Source of the DNA: Ophiothrix spiculata
Lineage: Eukaryota > Echinodermata > Ophiuroidea > Amphilepidida > Ophiotrichidae
Direction: 5' to 3' (one strand)
DNA length: 64,000 nucleotides
NCBI GenBank assembly: GCA_000969725.1
Contig: JXSR01S065791.1
Positions 11,097-22,335 of this stretch are shown here, piece by piece (within the stretch, counting starts at the first letter, position 1; each line of letters opens with the position of its first letter). A program made the translations under genes and the position numbers. Under the pieces are notes generated by a model. The model saw only the letters and a list, made by a program, of their open reading frames with translations, was not told where the DNA came from and ran no database searches.

Positions 11097-11728
11097 AATG
11101 TGATGAACACCGTGTCCCCTTAAGCGTACCACATAAATGCACTTCCATAAATGTGATGAACATTGTGTCCCTTTAAGCGTACCACATAAATGCACTTCCA
11201 TAAATGNNNNNNNNNNNNNNNNNNNNNNNNNNNNNNNNNNNNNNNNNNNNNNNNNNNNNNNNNNNNNNNNNNNNNNNNNNNNNNNNNNNNNNNNNNNNNN
11301 NNNNNNNNNNNNNNNNNNNNNNNNNNNNNNNNNNNNNNNNNNNNNNNNNNNNNNNNNNNNNNNNNNNNNNNNNNNNNNNNNNNNNNNNNNNNNNNNNNNN
11401 NNNNNNNNNNNNNNNNNNNNNNNNNNNNNNNNNNNNNNNNNNNNNNNNNNNNNNNNNNNNNNNNNNNNNNNNNNNNNNNNNNNNNNNNNNNNNNNNNNNN
11501 NNNNNNNNNNNNNNNNNNNNNNNNNNNNNNNTTAAGCGTACCACATAAATGCACTTCCATAAATGTGATGAACACTGTGTCCCCTTAAGCGTACCACATA
11601 AATGCACATCCATAAATGTGATGGACACCGTGTCCCCTTAAGCGTACCACATAAATGCACTTCCATAAATGTGATGGACACGGTGTCCCCTTAAGCGTAC
11701 CACGTAAATGCACTTCCATAAATGTGGC
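11097..11728. repeat. 53-bp minisatellite spanning a gap
   Basis: Units GATGAACACCGTGTCCCCTT…AAGCGTACCACATAAATGCA…CTTCCATAAATGT of 53 bp, nearly identical, on both sides of the gap at 11207-11531. Open frames called across the N run are artefacts. Confidence 0.95.
11207..11531. other. Assembly gap (325 N)
   Basis: The gap lies inside the 53-bp tandem array, so copy number is unknown. Confidence 0.99.
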
Positions 11729-11930
11729 ACTGGGCGTGACATGCTTATTTAAATTTCATCTGTGGGTTCATTACAACTTAACAATGATGTACTCCAGTAT
11801 AAAGACATGCAGTGAGTTGTTGAAATAATACACCTTACTTGAGGATAGGCATAGAAATGTGTTAGGTATATAATATGGTGGAATATGATAAGTATAATAA
11901 AGTAATCATATGCAGATATATGCCCCATAT

Positions 11931-12182
11931 ATGTGATGTCTCACCCCGAAAAGGGGGACTTTGCGACAGAACACTTTTCGAAAAACTTAAGAAAATAGGC
12001 AGCAAAAAATAATGAAAATAATAAGAATTTCCAGCAGATTTTCTGTTGTAAAATTTGATTGCAATTATCAATTTCAACAAGGTGTCATTTTAAAGCTTAG
12101 AAAATGATGTAACAGATGCAATGATAAACTCAAAATTGATATCATCTGCAAAGTCCCCCCTTTCGGGGTGAGCCATCACATG
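11931..12182. mobile_element. ATGTGATGTCTCACCCCGAA MITE, copy 1
   Basis: Inverted ends built on TGTGATG(T/G)CTCACCCCGAAA and GGGGGACTTTGC. A second copy at 34552-34807 shares the interior AATAAGAATTTCCAGCAGAT. Confidence 0.85.
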
Positions 12183-12751
12183 TGGACACACTAATAAAGG
12201 GGCTTTCATAAGTTTCAGATTATTTTGTTCAATGTTACTCCTTATCTACCAATATATATTATATATTATATAGTGTTTACTTTTCAATCCTCATACCTAG
12301 TAGTGCAAGTTACGATTACGTGTAGTGTTTGACTGATCTGATTGAATGGATCGGAATCAGACGGACTTTAAGCTTGTCGGATCTGAATAGGAATATCGAA
12401 CAAATGAAAATTCTGCCGATTTCATTAACAGATTCAAAGAACCGTAGGAAACGTGCAAAAAATCTACTTAATTACATCTTTTAGCACCAACCAAACTTAC
12501 CAGAACCAACAGGCACCACCATCAAAGCACTATAAACATTGCATATTTTTACATAGAATTAACTATGACAAATTTAAATGATGATACGCAAAGGATTGAT
12601 GGAAACTCCGATATTGGGTTAATGTTGAAATTTATTGACCTTTGTAATATACACTTAGAGAATTGGAATCGGCCAGTTTGAAACTAACTAAGATCAAATG
12701 GAATCGACAGATTACTATCTTGGGTATATCGTTCAGACACTAATTATGTGT
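12183..12751. other. Unassigned intronic sequence
   Basis: AT-rich, with a TATATATT run near 12250. No exon supported. Confidence 0.4.
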
Positions 12752-12753
12752 TA

Positions 12754-12901
12754 TGGTGCGTTCAGACTCCAGTGATTTCATCGCAGCAACATCGCTCAAT
12801 ACGCAGTCTTGAAATTTTAAAGTGCACTTCACGTAGCATATATAAAGACTGCGTATCGATCAATGCTGTAGTGATGAAATCACTGGACTCTGAATGCACC
12901 A
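12754..12901. mobile_element. 148-bp palindromic MITE with TA duplication
   Basis: Ends TGGTGCGTTCAGACTCCAGT and the complement match over about 30 bp with two differences. TA flanks both sides. Confidence 0.8.
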
Positions 12902-13014
12902 TATACAAACATCAAGCAATAAATATTGACAGATTCTGAGGGCAAAGTGTAATCAAAGGTGCAATTAATGAGCCTTTTGTGATTAAAACATCACCTTTTC
13001 AATCTACTGATATC

Positions 13015-13523
13015 AGTTCGGCGGTACTCGCAATTCGGATACGTATCTGAATTTGGATACCCACGTACATTTTGTATCCAAATTGTGATACCCGTATCAG
13101 AATAAGGATATGGAGGGGTATCCGAATTCTGAAATGCCTGTCATGGCGCAGGAAACAAATCGATAGCGCAAGCTGGCAAGTACATGTAGAACATCTTTCT
13201 TGCATCTATGATAAATCTATCTGTCGAAATGTCATTTCCATCTGTGCAATTCCAACGGGACAGCTTCGAAACATGTCCTGATAGCTCCTTATCACAGAAG
13301 GCAAAATAATTTGGCCAATACTTTCTTAGAATTTAGATGACAAATGATGATAATGTTATTGACTTTTATACAAACCGGTATGTTGCGCGGCAAAGCTGAA
13401 TGTTAATTTCAGCTGATATCCTGTTTCAGCTGATTTTAATCCAAATTCAGATATGGGTATCAGAATTTTGATACAGAGTATCTAAATTCGGATACGTGTC
13501 CGAATTGTGAGTTCCGCCGAACT
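13015..13523. mobile_element. AGTTCGGCGG foldback element with GATATC flanks, copy 1
   Basis: Termini AGTTCGGCGG and CCGCCGAACT. Near each end are repeated GGATACG / GATACCCGTATCAG palindromic blocks. The flanks are GATATC on both sides (13009-13014, 13524-13529), read as a 6-bp duplication. The GATATC flank is itself palindromic, so the exact ends could shift. The second copy, inverted, is at 43665-44163. Confidence 0.8.
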
Positions 13524-13529
13524 GATATC

Positions 13530-14385
13530 AGGTAAGATTGAAATTGTGGACTTTGATAGGTGAGTGTGAGATTGAGGCTGTGGATTGACACTTTCCATAA
13601 GATGGAATATTTCGATACAAACATGCACATCTACTGACACTGGGGGTCTACAATAGAGAGAGAAAATTAAGCTGGTTCTAGGGAGGGTGTGTTTCTGTAA
13701 ATAAATTGCTATTCAAAGATTGTATCCCTACAAATGTCCCCTTGCAAAGAAGAAAGAGAAAAAGGAAAATAACTATCTACAGCTTATAGAGTTGCAACTT
13801 GATAATTTATTATGAGAAGAAAACACAAATACAAGCAAGCATAAAAGTAAAACGCCAGTAGGACAACAAAAAAAAACACGCTAACAAATAAAATAAATAC
13901 TAGACTACCACAAACATAAAACATAAAAGCAAAGAAATACAAAGGCAGACAGACATACAAAATAAGACAAAAAATGACAAGTTAAACAGATATATACAAA
14001 ATGAAATAAAATATTGTGGAATACATCGTTAGTTATGACGTTAATAACTACACATTTATACAAGCAAGCAAGCAAACAATTTAGCAAACATATTCTGTCA
14101 GACGCAGTTGTTGAATTTGGCGTACTCATTCCTTGTTACTGGAGTGAAACTTACTGTGCGATGTCTATGGAGTGAACCAATATTTCCTAAATATTTTACA
14201 TTTCTGCTCCTATTCATTAATATTTTCTTAAATTAAAGTTGAAAGACACATTTATGCACAATATATCAAAGACAGGGGTTGAAACAAAAATTAATTTAGC
14301 TGCAAAGATACATTTAGTAGACTTTGTCATTCACCTCCAATGCAATGTTTCACGCCAAGGAGTAACATGGAACAGCCTACCGAGT
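13530..14385. other. Unassigned intronic sequence
   Basis: Contains an A-rich (ACAAA/ATAAA) stretch at about 13800-14080. No gene seen. Confidence 0.4.
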
Positions 14386-15423
14386 GAGTCAAAAAAACTG
14401 CAATAGTTAAATAAAAGCCATATTTTAAGAACAAGAGATACCATGGACATGAAATGTATATATCTAAATAGATCACAGATTTACCTTTAAAATGGTGAAA
14501 GAATGAGGAAAATTGATAGAGATACACTTATTTGAATAGGAAGGCATAAAAACAGTTCTGTCCAACTGTCGTGCATATGTTTTATTCAATACGTAGGACA
14601 CAATTATGACATACTCTTTTCTCTTTGGTATGGGTACGTTGAAAAGGACCGTTTGAGCTTGGTGGCCCTGAATATTCAATATTCGGTTGAACGTGGGCTG
14701 GGACACCTGTGGCAGAGGATTTCTTTGCGAGCTCAGTTAGGGATCCCTTGCCTGACGAACGCGGTCGACGTTTCTCCTGCTTCTTGTCGTTCGCGGTCTT
14801 CAAGATCTCTCTTTATTTAGTTTATGGACTGTTCTTGTTCTTTTGAATTTCGCCTGAATTCATAGATGATGGATGCACATGGTAACCCGATTGGGAGAAT
14901 GCACCCCTGAATCTCCGTTTCACTTTTGATTTGGTGGTAAAATAAACTTCAGCAATAAGAGCACGTTGCTCGTTTGTGAACTGATCTTGAGGCATTTTAA
15001 ACAGTAACTGATTGATAAGCTCTCCCTTCTAAGACAGTACCCCCAAACGTGTCATTTTGCACTTGGAAAAACCGCCTAAATTATCTTTTATATGTAAAAA
15101 ATAGATTAACAGGAGATTTTCACTGGAGCAAGGTAATCAGTTGGTGTTATTATTCAAAAGGTGCATGCACGAAATTCAATTCAATATTGGTATTTACTCG
15201 TTATGAACTGTCGTTTGACGAGGCATGCTCATTTGGACAGAACTGTTTTCATACCATAATATTCAAATAAGGATATCTTCGCAATGCCTTTATCAATTTG
15301 CACCATTCTTTCACCCTTTGAAAGCTTTATTCATGATCTATTTAGAAATTAATATTATTTGTGCGAAATTACTTCTGTTCTTACAATATGGCTTCCGTCT
15401 AATTATTGCAGTTTTTTTGACTC
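14386..15423 (-). mobile_element. Degenerate DNA transposon with long terminal inverted repeats
   Basis: The ends GAGTCAAAAAAACTGCAATA (14385) and its complement (to 15423) begin inverted repeats that stay alignable for roughly 150 bp on each side, with mismatches. Between them, minus-strand remnants of a helix-turn-helix transposase N-terminus can be read. At about 1 kb the element is internally deleted. Long inverted repeats plus a transposase remnant suggest a non-autonomous relative of a mariner-type element. I could not fix the target-site duplication. Confidence 0.65.
14822..14995 (-). pseudogene. Transposase N-terminal fragment (DUF4817-like HTH)
   Basis: From an ATG at 14995, 57 codons to TAA read MPQDQFTNEQRALIAEVYF, then TTKSKVKRRFRGAFSQSG. 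Invertebrate transposon-derived proteins with the DUF4817 helix-turn-helix domain begin in the same way (FTNEQR…I…YF…KS…V…RRFR…F). The frame then degrades. A second minus-strand open piece, 14582-14803, reads TANDKKQEKRRPRSSGKGS, like the basic Arg/Ser linker after such domains. Deletions and frame breaks make it nonfunctional. The family is recalled, not searched. Confidence 0.5.
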
Positions 15424-16000
15424 GCGTGGTACATTGACCAATCAGAAGACAGGATTCTAGACTGTGATACATTGCGTCCAACAGAATAAACAAGTAAGCA
15501 AGCAAGCAATGTAAGCAAGCAAGTAACAAGGTAACAGGACAAGATATGACAGAGCTAGCCAGCCTGATTAGCTTACCACATATGAGCCTCCCTGCATCAA
15601 AATCCCACTCCCATTCTATACAGAACATAAAGGGCAGGGTAGAGATTGGAGAAGAGAGAATGGTGAAAACATGGAAGTGAGTGAATGTGATATATATACA
15701 CTCCCACTAAATGTGATATATACACACATGGATTGGTGTGGAGTGGCCATGATGAAAACCACAGAGCTAGAGCTTCAAATGTGCCGTCATGTGCATCCAT
15801 TCAAATTCCACTTTTACCAAATGTGAACTATTTTTACAAAAGGTACTTCAAGTCACCCATAATTAATTTTTTTTCCAGATGACAATAACATATACCACAA
15901 TAGCGAGTGTCACTGCCGTCATCACAAATGAGGAACCAACAATGCACTGAATTAGCAGTGATAAGACAAAGGACAAAATAACAAAAGATAAAAGTGATCT
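15424..16000. other. Unassigned intronic sequence with AAGCAAGC run
   Basis: A short CAAGCAAG microsatellite lies at about 15490-15530. Otherwise nothing recognised. Confidence 0.4.
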
Positions 16001-16426
16001 GGGGCCATTTCACTAACATTATTTTTTGCGATGATTGCAGACGCTCTCGCAAATTAGAAGCCCTCGCAAATATCATTTGCGATGACTTTCCCATTTCACT
16101 AACATCTTTTCACTTTTATCTCCATGGACAATGCTATCACAAATTTTGCGATGATCTTGTCCAAGTATGGGGCGAAATAACATCACGTGATATCAAGAAT
16201 TAGCGATGACTTCCATTTGCGATGTTTTCTTTGCGGATGCTTATAAGCAATTGCAAGATATTGCTCGCAAACAAAACAATCGCAAATGGTTTGCGATGAT
16301 TGTTTACATCGCAAATCTAAGTGAAATCGGTTTCGGGAAATCCATCGCAAATTTGCGATGATCTCTCGCTTTTGGGATGAAGTTTGGCATTTGCGATGGA
16401 ATAAGACGTTAGTGAAATAGGCCCCT
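16001..16426. mobile_element. GGGGCCATTTCACTAAC MITE
   Basis: Inverted ends GGGGCCATTTCACTAAC / GTTAGTGAAATAGGCCCC. The interior is unusual: the octamer TTTGCGATG and its complement recur about fifteen times in both orientations, giving nested hairpins. Confidence 0.8.
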
Positions 16427-16986
16427 GATGTTATGAATATGCACTGGAAGTTGCAATGTATAACTTGCACAATATTGTGTGGTATGTTTTATAAAAGAAT
16501 GGTGTGTTACAATCAAAGAATTCAAAAAGGAAAATCAGTGCTTGTCAACACCTTGTTGACGCTCACAAACAAGAGCAATTGCACTTCTTATTTGTAATAT
16601 TGTTTTCTGAAACAAGTTCAGGGTCTGTGAATCCATGGTAGCATGTTTATCTTACAAACTGTGTCCTGGTTTAAGTAGTGATTGATATACAGATACCCAT
16701 TTCGCAGAGCCCAAAAGAGCACCTGAAAAATGTTGAAGGTAAAACTCATCCTCTATGTGTGACAATCAAAAATTTCCAATTAGTTGGTCAAATATGTACT
16801 GATTTTCCTTTTTAATACATTTGTTTCAACTCAGTTTCCCCTGTATTAATATGGACTACATATTGGAAAGTTAACATCAAATGTACAGTATGATCATAAT
16901 GACAAAAATATCGTACAAGATGATTAAAGAGTATACAGATTTATTCAACAAGTGTTTGATGGAGACCAATTCAATTCTCTTCTCAC
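16427..16986. other. Unassigned intronic sequence
   Basis: No exon or element supported. Confidence 0.35.
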
Positions 16987-17019
16987 CTTCACCTGTATCT
17001 CGGACTTCTTTTCCACCTT
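16987..17019 (-). CDS. Possible small exon (27 or 33 bp), phase 1 to 1
   Basis: A short segment after TGAGGCAG reads, with the carried G, EGGKEVRDTG if the donor is GTGAAG at 16992, or two residues longer if the donor is GTGAGA at 16986. Either form is phase 1 to 1, so it fits between the 22.9-kb and 10.9-kb exons and could equally be skipped, because those two also match each other in phase. The acceptor tract is purine-rich and weak, and the segment borders a degenerate tandem repeat, so this is only a candidate. Confidence 0.35.
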
Positions 17020-17029
17020 CTGCCTCAAG

Positions 17030-17790
17030 GATATCCTCCAGAGATTCAGCACATATATGGCGAATCAGAATCACCCCTTCATCTATATGGTATTGACCAT
17101 AATTGAACATTAGTGTCAATTACCATGCAAGTTTGGATGGAATGATCAACTTTGTAAGATGGGTGATAGGATGAAGATGAAAAATCAATCCAAACCAAGA
17201 ATTTTTTCAAAAGATTGTGTGCATGCGACAAATTAGCATCGCCACTAATTTCACACCGGTGTCAAATACCATGCAAATTTGGATGGAATGATTCACTTTG
17301 TAAGATCAAGATAAATATTGTGATAAGATGAAGACTAAAAGATTGAAACCAAGTTTGTTTCAAAAAGTTGTGCACATATTTGGTAAATAAGGATCACCCC
17401 TCCATGAAATTGTATTGACCATAATTTAACATTGATGTCAATAAATATGGAAATATGAATGGAATGATAGACTTTGAAAGATGGGCGAGGAGAAGATTGA
17501 TGCAAACCAAGGACATGTTTTTGAAAATTCTGCTCATGGTAATTCACAATCTTTTTCATCTGAATGGTATCGATCAAAATTGATCATTTATTTCGAATAA
17601 TAAGTATGAAAATGAAAAAGAAAGTACACACAAACCAATAATTTTTTTTAAAGATCATGCACAAACATTGCTCATCAGAATCACTCTTAATTTGAATGAT
17701 ATTGACCATTGATCATTGATGTCAATTATCAAAAAACTTTGTAATATGAGTGACAAGATGAAAATGAAGTGAGGAGACAAACCAAAGTTA
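17030..17790. repeat. Degenerate tandem repeat, unit about 170 bp
   Basis: The motifs GAATCACCCCT…ATTGACCATAATT…TGGATGGAATGAT…CTTTG(T/A)AAGATGGGTGA…AAACCAAG recur four to five times with large divergence. It begins at the possible small exon at 17 kb. Confidence 0.7.
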
Positions 17791-17792
17791 AA

Positions 17793-17948
17793 CCCATGAT
17801 ACACTAGCAAAACGCAGCTAGCATGTGGTTTGATTTTAGACGCTTCGAAGACACTAACCAGACGCTAGTAAGTTAAAATAATTCGAACCTTAGCGTCTTC
17901 GTCAGCGTCTAGCTAGACGTTAGCTGTGTCTTGCTAGTATATCATGGG
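17793..17948. mobile_element. Palindromic MITE (CCCATGATACACTAGCAAAA)
   Basis: Inverted ends CCCATGATA(C/T)ACTAGCAA with GCTAGC and AGACGCT motifs symmetrically inside. Confidence 0.75.
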
Positions 17949-18083
17949 CTTCATAGTAGTGAAAGTCAAAAGAATATCATAACTAAACAAAATTCAAGTT
18001 ATATGATTACCAACAGGTTTTTACAAAAATAATACAAATGTTGATGTAAAGTGGCCAACAAAAATAACAATGTAAGACGTTAG

Positions 18084-18286
18084 AGCACAATTAGGCCATA
18101 GCCTTGATTTTCCAAAATGATGACCGTAGGCTTGATTATTCACATCAAGATTATTGTAAATTATTCATAACATGCTTGGAAATTATTAAGAGATGCATAA
18201 CCAAGCTTATGATCGCCATCTTCGAAAATCAAGGCTGATGTGGCCAGGTTGCAGCTGGCCGCACAAAGTTGTGGCCTAATTGTGCT
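18084..18286. mobile_element. Palindromic MITE (AGCACAATTAGGCCA)
   Basis: Ends AGCACAATTAGGCCA and TGGCCTAATTGTGCT (one internal base difference), with an inner pair GCCTTGATTTTC / GAAAATCAAGGC. Confidence 0.75.
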
Positions 18287-18477
18287 TCAGCGCCTAAAGC
18301 GCGACACATATTTCAGTTATAGTTCCATATAGCTTTTATACAATTGGTTCTCTTCTAAAGCTATGGGAGTAGCAGTGATATTGTTGTCAATCATGGAAGT
18401 AAGTTTTGGCACTTCCATAGTTTCTTTAGTGTTCTCATAGTGTTGACTTATCAGGATAACATTGTGATGGACATCAC

Positions 18478-18843
18478 CAGAGGGTGAATTAAGCCCTTCC
18501 CACCATTCAATTCAAACTGCTATTTCCACAGCGTATACACAGCACACTGAGTGAACCAACTGCATAGAATTATATGATAAAACTACTGATGGAAAACTTG
18601 CTATAGAAAATTTGTTATTTTGTCCAAGTGTGAATGAAAAGGACCTTCAGAAAGAGGATAATCACAGCTTGATATCAATGCAAACAAATCTCAGTTGGAC
18701 AGAGTTTTTCATTCCCAAAATACAGAGTAAATTCAAACTGTTTGCCATACAAATGAATGCAGTAGTGGGGTGACCTTGGTAACATTCCATTGGGTCAACT
18801 GATTGTTGCTGTGTGTTATGGGAAGGGCTTAATTCACCCTCTG
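18478..18843. mobile_element. Mutator-like MITE, copy 1, 9-bp duplication
   Basis: Ends CAGAGGGTGAATTAAGCCCT and complement. Flanks GGACATCAC repeat exactly on both sides (18469-18477, 18844-18852). A 9-bp duplication fits Mutator-like transposons. 366 bp, no coding frame. Confidence 0.9.
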
Positions 18844-18852
18844 GGACATCAC

Positions 18853-19811
18853 TGACTGAGAGCAGATGCTGCCAGAGCAGCAGACAGTGGTTTGTTATAC
18901 ACGTTAAGTGTCATAAATGTCAAGATTTACATCCACTGACTTGGAATCCTGCTTGGATCCTGATTAAGTAACAGCTGTCTAACAACAACATGGCCATGAC
19001 ATCAAATCTCCTTTTTCTACTTCTTTGAAAGCAAAATAGCCATGGGCAAGTTTGTCTCAAAATTGCACATTGGTGATTGATAATCATAATGTTTAAAGTT
19101 TAACTTGCAATATGTTATAATAAGAAAATAAAAAGATTTAAATAGTATAGATACAGATACATGTTTAAAAGGCATAGTATAACATTGCTGGGGCAATGTT
19201 GCTGGGGCAATATTTAGTATAACATTGCTGGGGCAAAAACGAGGGTTATATCCATGACAATATCATTGGACACGACAATCAGACCTCAGCTGTCTCCCTA
19301 CTGGCTTTGTTCTACCTCGAGCTGCTTTGTTCGGCTTTTTGGATGAAATGGAAGTAATTTTATAATTTGAGATGGAAATCAAAAACAAGCTGAAATGATA
19401 CAAGCTTATCCCAGCACAAACACGTTCAGACCAATGAAAAACTAATTTTGCCTATGTATAATAAATAAATTTACTTATTTTCCATTCAAAATAATAGAGA
19501 GGAAGGTTGTTTTAAAACTGGGCTTCCAATTTAGTCCTCCTATCATTAAAAAATAAATACTGGGGATTTATAGTGCACTATGCCTCCCAGATTTGTAATT
19601 CCATGCGCCTCTGCACACTTTACAGGTGTTCTGTGACCACTGTGGCCCTAGTATGCTCCATTCCACACCAAGCATCATTTCAGGTTCCATGGCAACCTCT
19701 AAGAGCACTAAAACTTAAACATCCCACATATGCACCATCGCTGCAACATCTGCAGGTGCTGAACTTTGATCAGCCCACATACGCACCATCGCTGCCCGGG
19801 TCAGCTTCCTG
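18853..19811. other. Unassigned intronic sequence
   Basis: Contains a short tandem TTGCTGGGGCAA (about 19183-19237) and a doubled CCACATA(T/C)GCACCATCGCTG (about 19725-19795). No exon supported. Confidence 0.4.
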
Positions 19812-19940
19812 AGTTTCGTACGGGTTTCCACAAGACAACTAGCAGTTAGTACCTTGTCCAGGGGAATTTTAAGCACACTCACTTTTTTGGCACCAGTGGG
19901 GTTCAAACTCAGGACCTTCCGCACCGAAAGCGAGCGCCAT
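19812..19940 (-). mobile_element. tRNA-derived SINE (minus), head-to-head with the next
   Basis: On the minus strand the sequence reads as a tRNA-like promoter: an A-box-like GGCGCTCGCTTTCGGTGCGG and a B-box-like CTGAGTTTGAACCCC, then GGTGCC and a body reaching GTTTCCACAAG. Isolated tRNA folding is not convincing (no intact acceptor stem), so this is a SINE head rather than a tRNA gene. A fragment of the same tail (CGTACGGGTTTCC) also occurs near 22390. Confidence 0.6.
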
Positions 19941-20215
19941 ACCGTTTGGGCACGTGTGGTCTACCAGAAATCGGCAGGACTCATAAACGTGAGGTTGTGA
20001 GTTCGAGCCCTGTTGGTGCCAACGTGTTGTGAACCTGGGCAAATCACTTTATCACTCTTGCCTCGTTGACCCAAGTGTTATATTAGGAGTTACTAGGAAT
20101 ATTGACATTGAGCGCTTGAATAGGCAGCTGGCTGTATTCTAGTGGTATCGGAATAAATGTAAAGTGCTTTGATCCATTATGGATCCACTATAATATAAGC
20201 AGCTACATTTATTTT
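19941..20215 (+). mobile_element. tRNA-derived SINE (plus)
   Basis: The head has a B box (GAGGTTGTGAGTTCGAGCCC) followed by GGTGCC and a body with CTGGGCAAATCACTTTATCA, a conserved SINE core often seen in animal V/Core-type SINEs. The tail (GTAAAGTGCTTTGATCCATT, then AT-rich) looks LINE-derived. It abuts the minus-strand SINE at its 5' end and stops 16 bp before a Mutator-like MITE. Confidence 0.7.
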
Positions 20216-20239
20216 ATTTAACTAACTTCACTGCTACTC

Positions 20240-20616
20240 CAGAGGTTGATTTAAGCCCTTCCCATCATACAATTCAAACAGTCTCTTCCACAGCTTACAA
20301 ACAGCTCACTGAGTGAACCAACTGCATTGACTTACATGTAAAACTACTGATGGAAAACTTGCTATAGAAAATTTATTATTTTGTCCAACTGTGAATGAAA
20401 AGGACCTTCAGAAAGAGGATATTCACAGCTTGATATCAATGCAAACAAACCTGAGTTGGACAGTGTTTTTCATTCCCAAACTACAGTTTGAAATAGAGTA
20501 AATTCAAACTGTTTACCATACAAATGAATGCAGTAGTGGAGTGACCTTGGTTAACATTCCATGGGGTCTACTGGTATGTTGCTGTGTGTTATGGGAAGGG
20601 CTTAAATCACCCTCTG
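20240..20616. mobile_element. Mutator-like MITE, copy 2, 9-bp duplication
   Basis: Ends CAGAGGTTGATTTAAGCCCT and CACCCTCTG. Flanks CTGCTACTC on both sides (20231-20239, 20617-20625). About 90 percent like copy 1 by eye. Confidence 0.9.
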
Positions 20617-20625
20617 CTGCTACTC

Positions 20626-21048
20626 GTTATGTTTTACAAAAAATCTCAACATAATTTTGTTGTTTGATATGGAAATAAAGTATAAAATGAACAGAACTGA
20701 AAGAAACTGAACCAATATCAAATATTAGTATAGCCCTCACAAATCCATCAAGATCAATGAAAATCAAGACTTGAATACACATGTTTTGAATAACAAAACA
20801 AATAATGGGATCAAATCAATAGGATAAATTTTGCTGCTATTTTTACAGGTTAGATTAGTACACCAAAGTGGAAAACAATTACAGAAACATTTGACATAAT
20901 CATTTGTTTCCTTGAACCATAACTTAGGAAATGACCTAGGTAAATTTTACAAACAAAAATTATTTAGTACCCTGAAATTGGCTACACTTTATGTTGACAC
21001 AAAATTGAGGACAACTGAGGGTGCTTTAGCCAGACAATGTTACACTGT
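20626..21048. other. Unassigned intronic sequence
   Basis: AT-rich, nothing recognised. Confidence 0.35.
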
Positions 21049-21430
21049 ACCTTTGAGTGACATGTTTCTGCATGTACAACAGCTTAACAACAAATGTTGG
21101 CAGGCAAACCCTGTAAACCAATGAATTCAATGCATGCATTTATGCAGGGATCAGTTGCTATTTTGAATCCCCCGATACCTTTGAGTGACATGTTTCTGCA
21201 TGTACAACAGCTTAGCAACAAATGTTGGCAATCAAACCCTGTAAACCAATGAATTCAATGCATGCATTTATGCAGGGATCAGTTGCTATCTTGAATCCCC
21301 CGATACCTTTGAGTGACATGTTTCTGCATGTACAACAGCTTAGCAACAAATGTTGGCAGGCAAACCCTGTAAACCAATGCATTCAATGCAGACATTTATG
21401 CAGGTATCAGTTGCTATCTTGATCCCCCGG
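21049..21430. repeat. 128-bp tandem repeat, three copies
   Basis: Units starting ACCTTTGAGTGACATGTTTC at 21049, 21177 and 21305, nearly identical. They contain TGTACAACAGCTTA and ATTCAATGCATGCATTTATG. The last unit is slightly truncated. Confidence 0.95.
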
Positions 21431-21751
21431 CAAGCAATCACTTTTTGAGACCCCGAATACATGCTGGTGTAGTTGCAGATTCAGAGGTCTAGAAAACAAG
21501 CTAATGCCTGCATCAGGATTATGTTGCATTGTGGGAAGGTCAATTGGTGAAAAGTCAAAACATTGGTTCAAATCCTCTGCTTTCCATCACTGCTGCCAAG
21601 TCTTGACCCAAGTAGCTCTCAAGTCCATTCGGCTCTCTGCCTATTACATCTTGGCAGGATTTCCCTGAAAAGCTAAAACTCTGTCAGCTAAAACTGGATC
21701 TCTTCTCATTATTTTATCACAGCAACTGATCTGGAGATGTCCCTTCAACTT

Positions 21752-22027
21752 AATAGACCTTTTCAAACAGCGATCATAAAACTTCGGAAAACATGGTCAC
21801 GTGCCACAGCAGTTGCAGTCGGCAGACGACAGTGAAATAAAATGAAATAGTACCGCAAAAATACACGATAAAAACGACAACGTTCGTCGTTGTTGGAAAC
21901 ATACTGTCAAAAAGTCGAACTTTGTAAAAAGATGAGGCACAAAGGTACTGTTTATTTCCCGGAAACGATCGGAATTTGTTCAAGCTTTCGGGTATCTTCG
22001 GAAAAGATCGGTTTGAAAAGGTCTATA
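21752..22027. mobile_element. TATAGACCTTTTCAAA MITE, copy 1
   Basis: Inverted ends AATAGACCTTTTCAAAC / GTTTGAAAAGGTCTATA with inner CGGAAAA blocks. A longer copy is at 56801-57300. Confidence 0.85.
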
Positions 22028-22086
22028 CTTGTGGCATGGTCTGACAAAGCCCACCATGTTGTGAAACCCACATGATACTTTATAAT

Positions 22087-22335
22087 GTCATGTGAGTTCA
22101 AGAAAGTCGTATCTGCAATAGCTGCCATTTGTCATAAATTTGGATTGCACACCGTCTTATCTTCAATCTTGGGTCAGTGGTTCTTGAAATGGTTCTTGTC
22201 ACCTGAAGAACCATTTCAAGAACCACTGACATAAGACAATTTTTGAGGGATTTTTCACATTCTTGTGACAAAGTATAAAATAAAAATAACTTAGAGCAGT
22301 CATTGCAGATATTACTTTCTTGCACTCACATGACG
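22087..22335. mobile_element. GTGAGTGCAAGAAAG foldback MITE, copy 3
   Basis: Termini GTCATGTGAGT(T/G)CAAGAAAGTCG and complement, with a central AAATGGTTCTTG…CACCTGAAGAACCATTT hairpin. Confidence 0.88.

Noticed and set aside
11120-11628. Open frames of 114-151 codons around 11.2-11.6 kb and 37.4-38.0 kb
   Set aside because: They run through N gaps; the readable part is minisatellite or the copied exon.
15555-15600. 15-bp exon between TGATGCAG and GTAAGC
   Set aside because: Too short and unsupported by family sequence. Such pairs are common by chance.
19895-20030. Genuine tRNA genes
   Set aside because: B boxes are present but no complete cloverleaf. The sequences continue into SINE bodies.
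21049-21430. Short repeated protein encoded by the 128-bp repeat
   Set aside because: 128 is not a multiple of three, so the frame breaks between units.
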